The notes beneath the pieces were generated by a model. The model searched no databases and was not told the origin of the DNA. It was given only the letters and a program-made list of their open reading frames with translations. A stretch of DNA of 64,000 nucleotides from Streptomyces narbonensis (lineage in GTDB: Bacteria; Actinomycetota; Actinomycetes; Streptomycetales; Streptomycetaceae): positions 1-64,000 of the forward strand of contig NZ_BMSF01000017.1 of the NCBI RefSeq assembly GCF_014649015.1, in the 5' to 3' direction. Position numbers and translations under genes: made by a program. Shown here one piece after another: positions 6,766-15,268 of this stretch (positions within the stretch are counted from its first letter, which is position 1; each line of letters opens with the position of its first letter).

Positions 6766-8103
6766 GTGACCGAAGTCCTCCTGTTGCTCCTCGCCCTCGG
6801 ACTCACCCTGGCCTGCGCCGTCTTCGTCGCCGCCGAGTTCTCCCTGACGACCGTCGAGCGTGGCGATCTGGAACGTGCCGCCGAGGCCGAGGAGCGCGGC
6901 GCCGAGAGCGCGCTGCGTGCCGTCCGACGGCTGACCGTGCAGCTCTCCGGCGCCCAGCTCGGTATCACCGTCACCTCGCTGGTGATCGGCATGCTCGCGG
7001 AGCCGTCCCTCGCGGCGTTGCTGCGCGGCCCGCTGGAGGCGATCGGTCTGGGCGGTGCGGCGTCCTCCGTCGCCACTGTTCTCGGTGTGGCGATCTCCAC
7101 TGTCGTGCTCATGGTCGTCGGCGAGCTCGTTCCGAAGAACTGGGCGATCTCGCGCCCGCTGGCCGTCGCCAAGGTCGTGGCCGGCCCCCAGCGGGGCTTC
7201 ACCGCCGCTTTCGGTCCGTTCATCCGGCACCTCAACAACACCGCCAACCGGTTCGTACGCCGCTTCGGCCTGGAACCGGCCGAGGAGCTGCACTCCGTCC
7301 GCACGCCCGCCGAGCTGGCATCCCTTGCCCGGCACTCGGCCGCCGAGGGTGCCATCGAGGCGGACTCCGTCGAGTTGTTCGTCCGTACGCTCCACCTGGG
7401 CGAACTGACGGCGGAGAACGTCATGACGCCGCGCGTCGACGTTCGCGCCCTGGAGGCCCAGGCCACGGCCGCCGACGCCGCCAACCTCACGTACGCCACC
7501 GGCCTGTCCCGCTTCCCGGTCTACCGGGTGAACCTGGACAACGTGATCGGCACCGTCCACATCCGTGACGTCCTCGCACTGGAACCGGCCGCCCGGGCGG
7601 CCACTCCGATCACCCAGCTGGTGACCGAGCCGCTCCTGGTGCCCGAGACGCTGCCCGCCGACCGGCTCCTGGAGCGGCTGCGGGCGAGCCGCACGATGGC
7701 CGTCGTGATCGACGAGTACGGCGGCATGGCCGGCGTGGCGACGGTGGAGGACATCGTCGAGGAGGTCGTGGGCGAGGTCCGCGACGAGCACGACCCCGTC
7801 GAGGTCCCCGACCTGCTGCCCGCGCCGCCCACCGAGGACGGGCGGGCGACCTGGGAGGCCGACGGAGGCGTACGGATCGACGAGCTGGCCCGCATAGGGC
7901 TGCGCGCGCCGGAAGGCCCGTACGAGACGGTGGCCGGTCTGATCGCCACCCGCCTCGGCCGCATCCCCGCCCAGGGCGATGCGATCCTGCTCGACGGCTG
8001 GCGGCTCGACGTCCTCGACATCGAGCACCACCGCGCGGACCGCGTCCACCTCACAGAGCCCGCTCACCAGGCGGAGCACCAGCACGCCGGAGCGACCCGA
8101 TGA
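6766..8103 (+). CDS. CNNM/CorC (hemolysin-C-like) membrane protein with CBS pair, long form
   Basis: This 445-residue protein has an N-terminal CNNM (DUF21) domain of three to four membrane helices (VFVAAEFSLTTVERGDLERA; LSGAQLGITVTSLVIGMLAE; VGELVPKNWAISRP), a CBS pair from about 200 to 340 (MTPRVDVRALE, SRFPVYR, VIDEYGGMAGVATVEDIVEE), and a C-terminal CorC_HlyC domain (GPYETVAGLIATRLGRIPAQ GD). Family members are implicated in Mg2+/Co2+ export and membrane integrity, with the CBS pair sensing ATP-Mg. It starts at GTG 6766 and overlaps the next gene by 4 bp (ATGA). It is the first of four related genes in one operon. Confidence 0.92.
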   Translation: MTEVLLLLLALGLTLACAVFVAAEFSLTTVERGDLERAAEAEERGAESALRAVRRLTVQLSGAQLGITVTSLVIGMLAEPSLAALLRGPLEAIGLGGAASSVATVLGVAISTVVLMVVGELVPKNWAISRPLAVAKVVAGPQRGFTAAFGPFIRHLNNTANRFVRRFGLEPAEELHSVRTPAELASLARHSAAEGAIEADSVELFVRTLHLGELTAENVMTPRVDVRALEAQATAADAANLTYATGLSRFPVYRVNLDNVIGTVHIRDVLALEPAARAATPITQLVTEPLLVPETLPADRLLERLRASRTMAVVIDEYGGMAGVATVEDIVEEVVGEVRDEHDPVEVPDLLPAPPTEDGRATWEADGGVRIDELARIGLRAPEGPYETVAGLIATRLGRIPAQGDAILLDGWRLDVLDIEHHRADRVHLTEPAHQAEHQHAGATR

Positions 8104-9119
8104 CCGCCGTCCAGCTCGCCATCGGATTCCTCACCCTCCTGACGAACGCCTTCTTCGTCGGCGGCGAGTTCTCCCTGATCTCCGTCCGCCGCAGCCAGAT
8201 CGAGCCCCTGGCCCGGGAGGGCGACCGGCGGGCCCGAATGACGCTGTGGGGCCTGGAGCACATCTCCGCGCTGCTCGCCACCGCCCAGCTGGGCATCACC
8301 GTCTCCTCCCTCGTCCTGGGCGCGGTCGCCGAGCCGGCCATCGCCCACCTGCTGGAACCCGTCTTCGAGGCGATGCACGTGCCGCACGGCTTCGTGCACC
8401 CGATCGCGTTCGTCATCGCGCTCACCCTGGCGACGTACGCGCACATGCTGATCGGCGAGATGGTCCCGAAGAACATCGCGCTCGCCGCCCCGGTGAAGAC
8501 CGCGCTGCTCCTCGGCCCGCCGCTCGTCGCCCTCACCCGCGCCCTCAAGCCGGTCATCTTCGGCATCAACGCCTTCGCCAACGCCCTGCTGCGGCTGCTG
8601 CGCGTCGAGCCGAAGGACGAGGTCGCTTCCGTCTTCACCGACGACGAACTCGCCCGGATGGTCCACGACACCAGCCAGGCCGGACTGCTCTCCCCCGCCG
8701 ACGGGGAGCGACTGCGCGACGCCCTGGAACTGGGCACCCGCCCCGTCGGCGAGATCCTCGTCCCCGCCGCCCGCATGGTGACCGTCGACCACCGCATCAC
8801 CCCCACCGGACTGGAGCGGGCCGCAGCCGAGGCCGGCTACTCGCGCTTCCCGGTCACCGGTCCGGCGGGAGCCGTACTCGGCTACCTGCACATCAAGGAC
8901 ACCCTCGGCGTCACCGACCGGGACAGGCCCTTCCCGCGGACCGCGCTGCACGCGGTGACCCGGGTCCGCGTCGACACCCCGCTCGACGACACGCTCACCG
9001 CGCTGCGGGCCGCCGACAGCCACCTGGCCGCCGTCACCGGCGCCGGCGGCGCCGTCCTCGGCTACGTGACCATGGAAGACGTCCTCGACGAGCTGGTCGG
9101 ACCGGCCGCCGCCGTGTAA
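8100..9119 (+). CDS. CNNM/CorC-like membrane protein with CBS pair, short form
   Basis: A 339-residue paralogue. It keeps the CNNM membrane domain (AFFVGGEFSLISVRRSQIEP; TAQLGITVSSLVLGAVAEPA; IGEMVPKNIALAAP) and a CBS pair with weaker motifs (ILVPAARMVTVDHRITP; SRFPVTGPAGAVLGYLHIKD), but ends right after the second CBS (TMEDVLDELVG) and lacks the CorC_HlyC C-terminal domain. Its start overlaps the previous stop by 4 bp, so the two are translationally coupled. Long/short pairs of this kind are common in actinobacteria and probably form heteromers. A 150-bp gap separates it from the next gene. Confidence 0.9.
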   Translation: MTAVQLAIGFLTLLTNAFFVGGEFSLISVRRSQIEPLAREGDRRARMTLWGLEHISALLATAQLGITVSSLVLGAVAEPAIAHLLEPVFEAMHVPHGFVHPIAFVIALTLATYAHMLIGEMVPKNIALAAPVKTALLLGPPLVALTRALKPVIFGINAFANALLRLLRVEPKDEVASVFTDDELARMVHDTSQAGLLSPADGERLRDALELGTRPVGEILVPAARMVTVDHRITPTGLERAAAEAGYSRFPVTGPAGAVLGYLHIKDTLGVTDRDRPFPRTALHAVTRVRVDTPLDDTLTALRAADSHLAAVTGAGGAVLGYVTMEDVLDELVGPAAAV

Positions 9120-9269
9120 CCCGGTCGGCCTTCCGCCTGCGGTCCGGCGGTCCGGCGGCCCCCTCACCCCCGATACTCCCTTCCAACGCTCTGTCCCTTC
9201 TGCAAGGAGCCACTTCTTGTCCGCGTCCGCCAGACCGACGTCCACCCACGCCCTGAAGGGGTGCGGTCG

Positions 9270-10586
9270 ATGAACGCCGCTCTCGGCCTGCTGGCCGTCC
9301 TCGTCCTGACCGCCGGCACCGGGTACTTCGTCGCCCAGGAGTTCGCCTACGTCGCCGCCGACCGGCTCGCGCTCGCCCGCGAGGCCGAGGCAGGCGACAA
9401 GCGGGCAGCCCGCGCCCTGACGGTCCTCGAACGGCTCTCGTTCATGCTCTCCGGCGCCCAGCTCGGCATCACCGTCACCGGCCTCGTCGTCGGCTTCCTC
9501 GCCGAGCCGTCCGTCTCAGCGCTCCTGAAGCCCGCCCTGGAGGGGACGGGGCTGTCCGCCGGCGCCGTCTCGGCGATCTCCGTGGTCCTCGCCTTCGTGG
9601 TGGCGACGGTCCTGCAGATGGTCCTCGGCGAACTCGCACCGAAGAACCTGGCCCTCGCCGTCCCCGAACGGCTCGCCAAGTCCCTCGCCGCCTCCACCCT
9701 CATCTACCTGAAGGTCGTCGGGCCGGTCGTCCGCGTCTTCGACGGCGCCGCCAACAAGCTGCTCCGCAAGGTCGGCATCGAGCCGGTCGAGGAGCTGCAC
9801 CACGGCGCAACCCTGGAGGAGCTCAGCCACCTCATCGGCGAGTCCCACGAACAGGGCGAGCTGCCGCCCGCCACCGCCGAGCTGCTCGACCACGCCCTGG
9901 AGTTCTCGGAGCGGACCATGGACGAGGTGATGGTGCCGCGCGTGGACGCCGTCTTCGTACGCAAGGACTCCACGCTCACCGAGGCCGTGGAGCTGATCGC
10001 CACGTACGGCCACTCCAACTACCCCGTCCTCGGCGACCACCCCGACGACGTCGCGGGTGTCCTGGGCGTGAACGAGCTGATGCGCCTGCCCGCGACCGCC
10101 TTCGACACCACCACCGCGGGCGAAGCCGCCCGGCGACCGCTCCTGCTGCCCGACACGCTGCCGCTGCCGCAGGCCGTCGCGCAGATGCGGGAGCGCGACG
10201 ACGAGTTCGCCGTCGTCCTCGACGAGCACGGCGGCGTCGCCGGCATCGTCACGTACGAGGACATCGCGGAGGAGCTCGTCGGAGACATCGCCGACGAGAG
10301 CGACACCGTCGTCACCGTGGCCGCACCGGACGGCGACGGCTGGAAGGTCGACGCCGGACGTCGCCTCGACGAGATCGAGGACGCCACCGGCATCGCGCTG
10401 CCCGAGGACGACGACTACGACACCGTCGCCGGCCTCGTCATCGACCGCCTCGGCCGCTTCCCCACGATCGGGGACCGCCTCACCGTCGACGACGTCCACA
10501 TCGAGGTCCTCAGCCTCGACCGCCACGTCCCCGAACGCGTCCGCATCGAACAGGTCCCGTCTGCCGCCGAGGAGGCCCAGGCATGA
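9270..10586 (+). CDS. CNNM/CorC-like membrane protein with CBS pair, long form (second pair)
   Basis: A 438-residue protein with the same layout as the first gene of the cluster: CNNM domain (GYFVAQEFAYVAADRLALAR; LSGAQLGITVTGLVVGFLAE; LGELAPKNLALAVPERLAKS), CBS pair (DEVMVPRVDAVFVRKDS; SNYPVLGD; VVLDEHGGVAGIVTYEDIAE) and C-terminal CorC_HlyC domain (DYDTVAGLVIDRLGRFPTI). I chose ATG 9270, which has AAGGGG 8 nt upstream, over GTG 9261. The next gene overlaps by 4 bp. It may share the transcript with the pair upstream or use a promoter in the 150-bp gap. Confidence 0.92.
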   Translation: MNAALGLLAVLVLTAGTGYFVAQEFAYVAADRLALAREAEAGDKRAARALTVLERLSFMLSGAQLGITVTGLVVGFLAEPSVSALLKPALEGTGLSAGAVSAISVVLAFVVATVLQMVLGELAPKNLALAVPERLAKSLAASTLIYLKVVGPVVRVFDGAANKLLRKVGIEPVEELHHGATLEELSHLIGESHEQGELPPATAELLDHALEFSERTMDEVMVPRVDAVFVRKDSTLTEAVELIATYGHSNYPVLGDHPDDVAGVLGVNELMRLPATAFDTTTAGEAARRPLLLPDTLPLPQAVAQMRERDDEFAVVLDEHGGVAGIVTYEDIAEELVGDIADESDTVVTVAAPDGDGWKVDAGRRLDEIEDATGIALPEDDDYDTVAGLVIDRLGRFPTIGDRLTVDDVHIEVLSLDRHVPERVRIEQVPSAAEEAQA

Positions 10587-11602
10587 GCTTCCCCATGGCG
10601 CTCTTCGTCACCGTCCTGCTGCTGATCGGCAGCGGCTTCTTCGTCGCCGCCGAGTTCGCGCTCGTCGCCGCCAAGAGGCACCGCATCGAGAAGGCCGTCG
10701 CCGACGGGCAGCGCGGCGCCAAGGCCGCACTCGCCGGCATGCGCGAGCTGTCGCTGATGCTCGCGGGCGCGCAGCTCGGCATCACCCTGTGCACCCTCGG
10801 CCTCGGCGCGATCTCCAAGCCGGCGATCTCCCACGAGCTCGACCCGCTGCTCGTGAAGCTCGGACTGCCCACGGCCCTCAGCTACGGCATCGCCTTCGCC
10901 GTCGCCATGATCGTCGTGGTCTTCCTCCACATGGTCCTCGGCGAGATGGCCCCCAAGTCCTGGGCCATCGCCCACCCCGAGCGCTCCGCGATGCTCCTCA
11001 CGCCGCCCTTCCGGGCCGTGGTCAAGGCGGTGCGCCCGCTGCTCTGGATCCTCAACAAGGTCAGCAACGCACTTGTACGAATGTGCCGCGTGCAGCCCCG
11101 TGACGAACTGGCCGCCGTCCACAACCGCGAGCAGCTCACCCACCTCGTGGAGGAGTCCGAGCGCCTGGGCCTGATCAACAGGACCGACTCGCTGCTCATC
11201 ACCCGCTCCCTGACCGAACCCCAGACCCCGGTGGCGGAATTCCAGACCCCGGCCGCGGACATCGTCACGATCCCGGCCGGCGCCGACCTGGACACGCTGC
11301 TGGCCCGGGCCTCCGACGCCGACCGCTCGCGCCTCCTGGTCCGCGACGGCGACCGTATCCTCGGCTCCGTCCACGCCCGCGACGCCCTTGTCGCCCGCAC
11401 CCGCGGCCGTACCCTCACCGCCCGCGACCTCGCCCGCCCCGTACCCGAACTGGCCCCCGGCACCACGGTGTCCGAGGCCGTCGAGCACCTGCGCCGCCGC
11501 CGCTCCTCCCTCGCCGTCGTACGGAACGAAGACGGTGCGCTCACCGGGCTGGTCAGCCTCGACGACCTCCTCGTCCGGCTCATGGGCCCGCAGACGGTCT
11601 GA
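10583..11602 (+). CDS. CNNM/CorC-like membrane protein with CBS pair, short form (second pair)
   Basis: A 339-residue protein, the same length as the short form at 8100. It has the CNNM domain (GFFVAAEFALVAAKRHRIEK; LAGAQLGITLCTLGLGAISK; LGEMAPKSWAIAHP) and a degenerate CBS pair (PAADIVTIPAGADLDTLLAR; SLAVVRNEDGALTGLVSLDD), with no C-terminal CorC_HlyC domain. Overlap with the previous gene is ATGA. The long-short-long-short order of the four genes points to duplication of a gene pair followed by divergence. Confidence 0.9.
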   Translation: MSFPMALFVTVLLLIGSGFFVAAEFALVAAKRHRIEKAVADGQRGAKAALAGMRELSLMLAGAQLGITLCTLGLGAISKPAISHELDPLLVKLGLPTALSYGIAFAVAMIVVVFLHMVLGEMAPKSWAIAHPERSAMLLTPPFRAVVKAVRPLLWILNKVSNALVRMCRVQPRDELAAVHNREQLTHLVEESERLGLINRTDSLLITRSLTEPQTPVAEFQTPAADIVTIPAGADLDTLLARASDADRSRLLVRDGDRILGSVHARDALVARTRGRTLTARDLARPVPELAPGTTVSEAVEHLRRRRSSLAVVRNEDGALTGLVSLDDLLVRLMGPQTV

Positions 11603-11684
11603 CATCCGCAGGGCCGGGCGGGGCGTGTCTCTGCCTTTGCCGTTCCGCTCAGCCGCCCACGACGGCACGGCTGTCTGTTCGCGC

Positions 11685-11924
11685 ATGACCCGGATCGCCC
11701 AGACCGAGTTCGCTGCCTCCTACGGCGGCAAGACCTGTGCGGAGGGCGTGGAGAAGCCCAGGGAACCCCTGACCCCGGCGGAGCGCACCGAGCTCGCCGG
11801 TACGGACACGACGTACCCCCAGGCCCGCATCGGCTACGTCGCCCTCGGCGGCAGCCCGCTGGACCTGTCCCCGCCGGTCCTGAAGGAGATCGACGGTGTC
11901 GGGCTCGTGGCCGAACTCCGCTGA
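11685..11924 (+). CDS. hypothetical small protein
   Basis: A possible 79-residue protein starting MTRIAQTEFAASYGGKTCAE and ending with PVLKEIDGVGLVAEL. I do not recognise the family, and the ribosome site is weak. Codon positions show the high third-position GC of real Streptomyces genes, and it ends 70 bp before the next gene on the same strand. It could be a real small protein or the remnant of a longer one. Confidence 0.4.
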   Translation: MTRIAQTEFAASYGGKTCAEGVEKPREPLTPAERTELAGTDTTYPQARIGYVALGGSPLDLSPPVLKEIDGVGLVAELR

Positions 11925-11994
11925 AGGGCAGGGCAGTCCGGCGCGCTGCGAATTCCCCGGATCCTCACGTGGCCGGGGCCCCTATGCTGCGGCG

Positions 11995-12600
11995 GTGACC
12001 ATACCCCCCGAGCCCGCCGCGTCCGTCGAGCCCGTCGTGCCGACCCAGCCCACCGCGCCCTCGCGCCTCGCCTTCGCCGCCGCGATCACGCTGATCGTCG
12101 TCACCCTGGCCGCCTTCTGGACATGGCGGTGGTGGGACGGCGAGCAGGAGGGCGAGTTCAAGGCCGATCCGCAGTTCTGCGAGCTCGTCACCCCCGAGAC
12201 GATCCACCGGCTCGTCCCGGAGGCGTACGGCGGACGCGAGGACGTGGCCTCCTGCACCTGGTCCGCCCCTCGCGAGAAGGGGAAGTATCGGGCCAACGTC
12301 CATCTCTTCGCCAGCCGCCTCAACGTCGAACTGGCCCAGGAGGACATGCGCGAACAGCGCGCCGACGGTGAACCGGGCTGGGAGAAGGACACCCAGGAAG
12401 ACCTGCTCGGCCTGGGCGACGAAGCATTCCTCCGCTTCAGCCCGCCCGTCCCCGGCAAGAACATCACCGCGCAAGTCGTCTTCCGCCGCAGCAACATCGT
12501 GATCTACCTGGCCCACGCCCGCAGCGACGACGACAGGCAAGCCGCCCGCGCCGGAGTCGTCGACGCCGCCCGAGAGGCCGCCGCCCTCCTCAAGCCCTGA
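11995..12600 (+). CDS. membrane-anchored extracytoplasmic protein, DUF3558-like
   Basis: A 201-residue protein: Pro-rich N-terminus, one membrane helix (LAFAAAITLIVVTLAAFWTW), then an extracytoplasmic domain beginning near FCELVTPETIHRLVPEAYGG, with a pair of cysteines (QFCEL and ASCTW) that could form a disulfide. That pattern (CELV..., then SCTW) resembles DUF3558-type lipoproteins of actinobacteria. The GTG start at 11995 lies 6 nt after a TATGCT that looks like a -10 box, so the transcript is probably leaderless. It converges on the regulator remnant at 12609. Exact role unknown. Confidence 0.75.
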   Translation: MTIPPEPAASVEPVVPTQPTAPSRLAFAAAITLIVVTLAAFWTWRWWDGEQEGEFKADPQFCELVTPETIHRLVPEAYGGREDVASCTWSAPREKGKYRANVHLFASRLNVELAQEDMREQRADGEPGWEKDTQEDLLGLGDEAFLRFSPPVPGKNITAQVVFRRSNIVIYLAHARSDDDRQAARAGVVDAAREAAALLKP

Positions 12601-12608
12601 CGGGTACC

Positions 12609-13038
12609 TCAGGTGTTGCCAGGCGCGACCAGGCCCGATTCGTAGGCGAGGACGACGAGTCGGGCGCGGTCGCGGGCGTCCAGTTTGATCATGGCGCGGT
12701 TGACATGGGTCTTCGCGGTCAGCGGGCTGATCACCACGCGGGCCGCGATCTCGTCGTTCGACAGACCGTGTGCGACCAGGACGACGGCCTCGCGTTCGCG
12801 GCCGGTCAGTTCCTTTAGCGCTGTGCCGGTGGCCGTGGGGAGTGCCTGGGTGACGTACCGGTTGATCAACTTGCGGGTGATCGAGGGTGCGAGGAGGGCG
12901 TCGCCCCGCGCCGCCACCCGTACGGCGTGCAGGAAGTAGCCGCCCTCGCCGCGCGGAGCCGCTCGGAGGCGGCCTCCGAGGGCGGTGACGCGTGCGCGCA
13001 TCCCGAGCAGTCCGATGCCTCGCCGGCCTGCCGGAGGG
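12609..13038 (-). pseudogene. two-component remnant: kinase C-terminus joined to LuxR-type regulator C-terminus
   Basis: Reading leftward, SPPAGRRGIGLLGMRARVTA followed by LGGRLRAAPRGEGG is the end of a NarL-system histidine kinase ATPase domain. It runs in frame straight into LLHAVRVAARGDALLAPS-like sequence (FLHAVRVAARGDALLAPS) typical of the linker after a NarL-type receiver, then a complete LuxR HTH (LTGREREAVVLVAHGLSNDE, SPLTAKTHVNRAMIKL). The kinase body, the kinase stop and the receiver domain are missing. The simplest reading is a deletion that fused the two adjacent genes. The HTH is intact, so a roughly 130-residue receiverless DNA-binding protein could still be made from ATG 12999. 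Confidence 0.7.
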
Positions 13039-13310
13039 CTTCACCGGCGGCGCCGGCGGCGATCAGCCAGTCCCTGACACCGGCCCGAACGTGGAACCGC
13101 CCTTTGCTCACGCGCGCACCGTAGCCCGAGGCGTCCGCGGGCGAATCCCCGCTCGCGGACGAGCGGCCGACTACCACGCACGCAGTACTTTCGCGGCGCC
13201 TGCCGCGCCTGCGGCAGTGCGAAGTGCCTGCGTCTGCGGGACGACCGGAGGTGGGTCCGACCGACATGCTCAGACCACGTCCAGCCGCAGGAAAACAAGG
13301 AGCACCCTTC

Positions 13311-13730
13311 ATGTCCGTTCGTCGCCTGCTTGTCACCGCCGCGGCCGCCATGCTCGGGGGCCTCGTACTTGCCGCACCAGCGGCAGCGCACGACCTGGCC
13401 CAGTCCGCCGACGTCGAGGCGTACACCCTGACCACCGCCCGATTCTGGGCCACCGCGGCCGCGCTGCTGGGGCTGGCCGCCGCGGTCATCGGCGGGCTGG
13501 CGCGGGCCCGCTCCGTCCGTCCTATCGGCAGAGGCGGGAAAAAGAGGGCCATTGTGGCCCTGGTGGCGGGGCTGATCGCTTTGGTCGGCGGCGTGCTGAA
13601 TCTGGCCGTCGCCGACGGTGGTCCCGGCACCGGCAACGGAGTAGTCGCCGGCGCCTTGGCCCTGCTGTCGGGGCTGACCGCCGCGATCCTCGGCGGGCTG
13701 GCCCTGTCCCGCTCCCGCCGCACCGGCTGA
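13311..13730 (+). CDS. DUF6223 family membrane protein
   Basis: A 139-residue protein with an apparent signal sequence or first helix (residues 1-26, ending AAPAAAHD), followed by three hydrophobic segments; Gly-rich motifs such as ADGGPGTGNGVVAGALALLS and the final LGGLALSRSRR are typical of DUF6223. The ATG has AGGAG ten bases upstream. It is monocistronic and converges on the APC permease gene. Function of the family is not known to me. Confidence 0.8.
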   Translation: MSVRRLLVTAAAAMLGGLVLAAPAAAHDLAQSADVEAYTLTTARFWATAAALLGLAAAVIGGLARARSVRPIGRGGKKRAIVALVAGLIALVGGVLNLAVADGGPGTGNGVVAGALALLSGLTAAILGGLALSRSRRTG

Positions 13731-13766
13731 CCGCCGCGGATACGCGCGCCTGCAGCTCCGCCGCAG

Positions 13767-15038
13767 TCACGCCCCGCGGGCGGTCACCGCGCGACGCACC
13801 CCGTAGGCAACGGCACCGGCAGCCAGAACTGCGGCGCCGGAGATCACCGACGAGGCCGGCAGGGCGAACGCGAGGACGAGGCAACCGGCCAGCCCGACGA
13901 CCGGCACAATCCGCGCCGGTCGGCCCTCGTCCGGGGCGAGGGTCCAGGCGGCGGCGTTGGCGATCGCGTAGTAGGCGAGCACTCCGAAGGAGGAGAAGCC
14001 GATCGCCCCGCGTACGTCGGCTGTCGCGGCGAGCACCGCGACGACGGCGCCGACCACGAGTTCAGCACGGTGCGGCACCCGGAACTTCGGGTGGACGGCG
14101 GCCAGGGCATGCGGCAGATGCCGATCGCGGGCCATGGCCAAGGTCGTGCGCGAGACCCCGAGGATCAGGGCGAGCAGCGAGCCGAGCGCGGCCACTGCGG
14201 CGCCCACCCGTACGACCGGAGCCAGCCAGTCCGCGCCTGCATCGCGCGCGGCATCCGACAGCGGGGCGGTGGCGTCCGCGAGGCCCTGGGGGCCCAGGAC
14301 GACCAGGACGGCGACGGCCACGGCCGTGTAGACGACGAGGGCGATGCCGAGAGCGATCGGGATGGCCCTCGGGATCGTGCGGGCGGGATCGCGGACCTCC
14401 TCACCCAGAGTGGCGATGCGGGCGTAGCCGGCGAATGCGAAGAACAGCAGGCCCGCCGCTTGGAGCACTCCGCCGAAGGTCGCGTCCTCACCGATGCCGA
14501 GCTGGGCGGTGTCCGCATCGCCGGAGGTGACCGCGGCGACCACCACGGCGGTCAGCACGGCCAGGACCACGGCGACGATGACGCGGGTGAGCCACGCGGA
14601 CTTCTGCACCCCGGCGTAGTTGACGGCGGTCAGCGCCACCACCGCCGCGACCGCGACGGCATGAGCCTGACCGGGCCACACGTACGAGCCGACGGTCAGC
14701 GCCATGGCCGCACAGGAGGCGGTCTTGCCGACCACGAACGCCCATCCGGCGAGGTAGCCCCAGAACTCGCCCAGCCGCTCCCGCCCGTAGACGTACGTAC
14801 CTCCGGAGGCGGGGTAGCGGGCCGCGAGGCGCGCCGAGGACATTGCGTTGCAATACGCCACCACCGCAGCCAACGCCAGGCCGAGCAGCAGCCCCGACCC
14901 AGCCGCGGCGGCCGCCGGAGCCAGGGCCGCGAAGATCCCCGCCCCGATCATCGACCCCAGGCCGATCACCACGGCGTCGAACACACCCAGGTGCCGCTTC
15001 AACTCGCCCGTGCCCGCAGGCCCCGACCCCGCACTCAT
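13767..15038 (-). CDS. APC superfamily amino acid permease
   Basis: A 423-residue membrane protein with about 12 helices. The first helix carries the APC hallmark GLGSMIGAGIFAALAP (GAGIF binds the substrate backbone), followed by ARYPASGGTYVYGRERLGEF and FAFAGYARIATLGEEVRDPA, all standard for amino-acid/cation transporters of the APA group. I chose ATG 15038 with GGGGAG upstream rather than an upstream ATG that adds a poor N-terminus. It probably imports a cationic or neutral amino acid; the exact substrate cannot be read from sequence. It has no operon partner. Confidence 0.88.
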   Translation of the reverse strand: MSAGSGPAGTGELKRHLGVFDAVVIGLGSMIGAGIFAALAPAAAAAGSGLLLGLALAAVVAYCNAMSSARLAARYPASGGTYVYGRERLGEFWGYLAGWAFVVGKTASCAAMALTVGSYVWPGQAHAVAVAAVVALTAVNYAGVQKSAWLTRVIVAVVLAVLTAVVVAAVTSGDADTAQLGIGEDATFGGVLQAAGLLFFAFAGYARIATLGEEVRDPARTIPRAIPIALGIALVVYTAVAVAVLVVLGPQGLADATAPLSDAARDAGADWLAPVVRVGAAVAALGSLLALILGVSRTTLAMARDRHLPHALAAVHPKFRVPHRAELVVGAVVAVLAATADVRGAIGFSSFGVLAYYAIANAAAWTLAPDEGRPARIVPVVGLAGCLVLAFALPASSVISGAAVLAAGAVAYGVRRAVTARGA

Positions 15039-15268
15039 CGCTCGCTCCCCAACCGCGCTCCGCCAGACGTACCGGGGCACCGTATAGGAACAAAGTGACG
15101 AGCCGCGGACAGCACCCGGGCGGCGAAGAAGGCGTGCTCAGAGCCCCGACCACGGCGAATACCCCTGGCTCTCCTGCGTGAGCGCAGCGTGATCGGACGT
15201 TCCAGCACGGCCCGCCTCCGTCTGGACCGCGCGGCACCGTTCGGACTCGGCGGCCTGGAAGCGGCGGG

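Noticed and set aside
13039..13310. Possible gene in the gap upstream of DUF6223
   Set aside because: Open frames are short and without family resemblance or ribosome sites; treated as intergenic plus the end of the two-component remnant.
15039..15268. Gap between the APC permease and the sigma gene
   Set aside because: No convincing ORF, hairpin or repeat; simple intergenic DNA.
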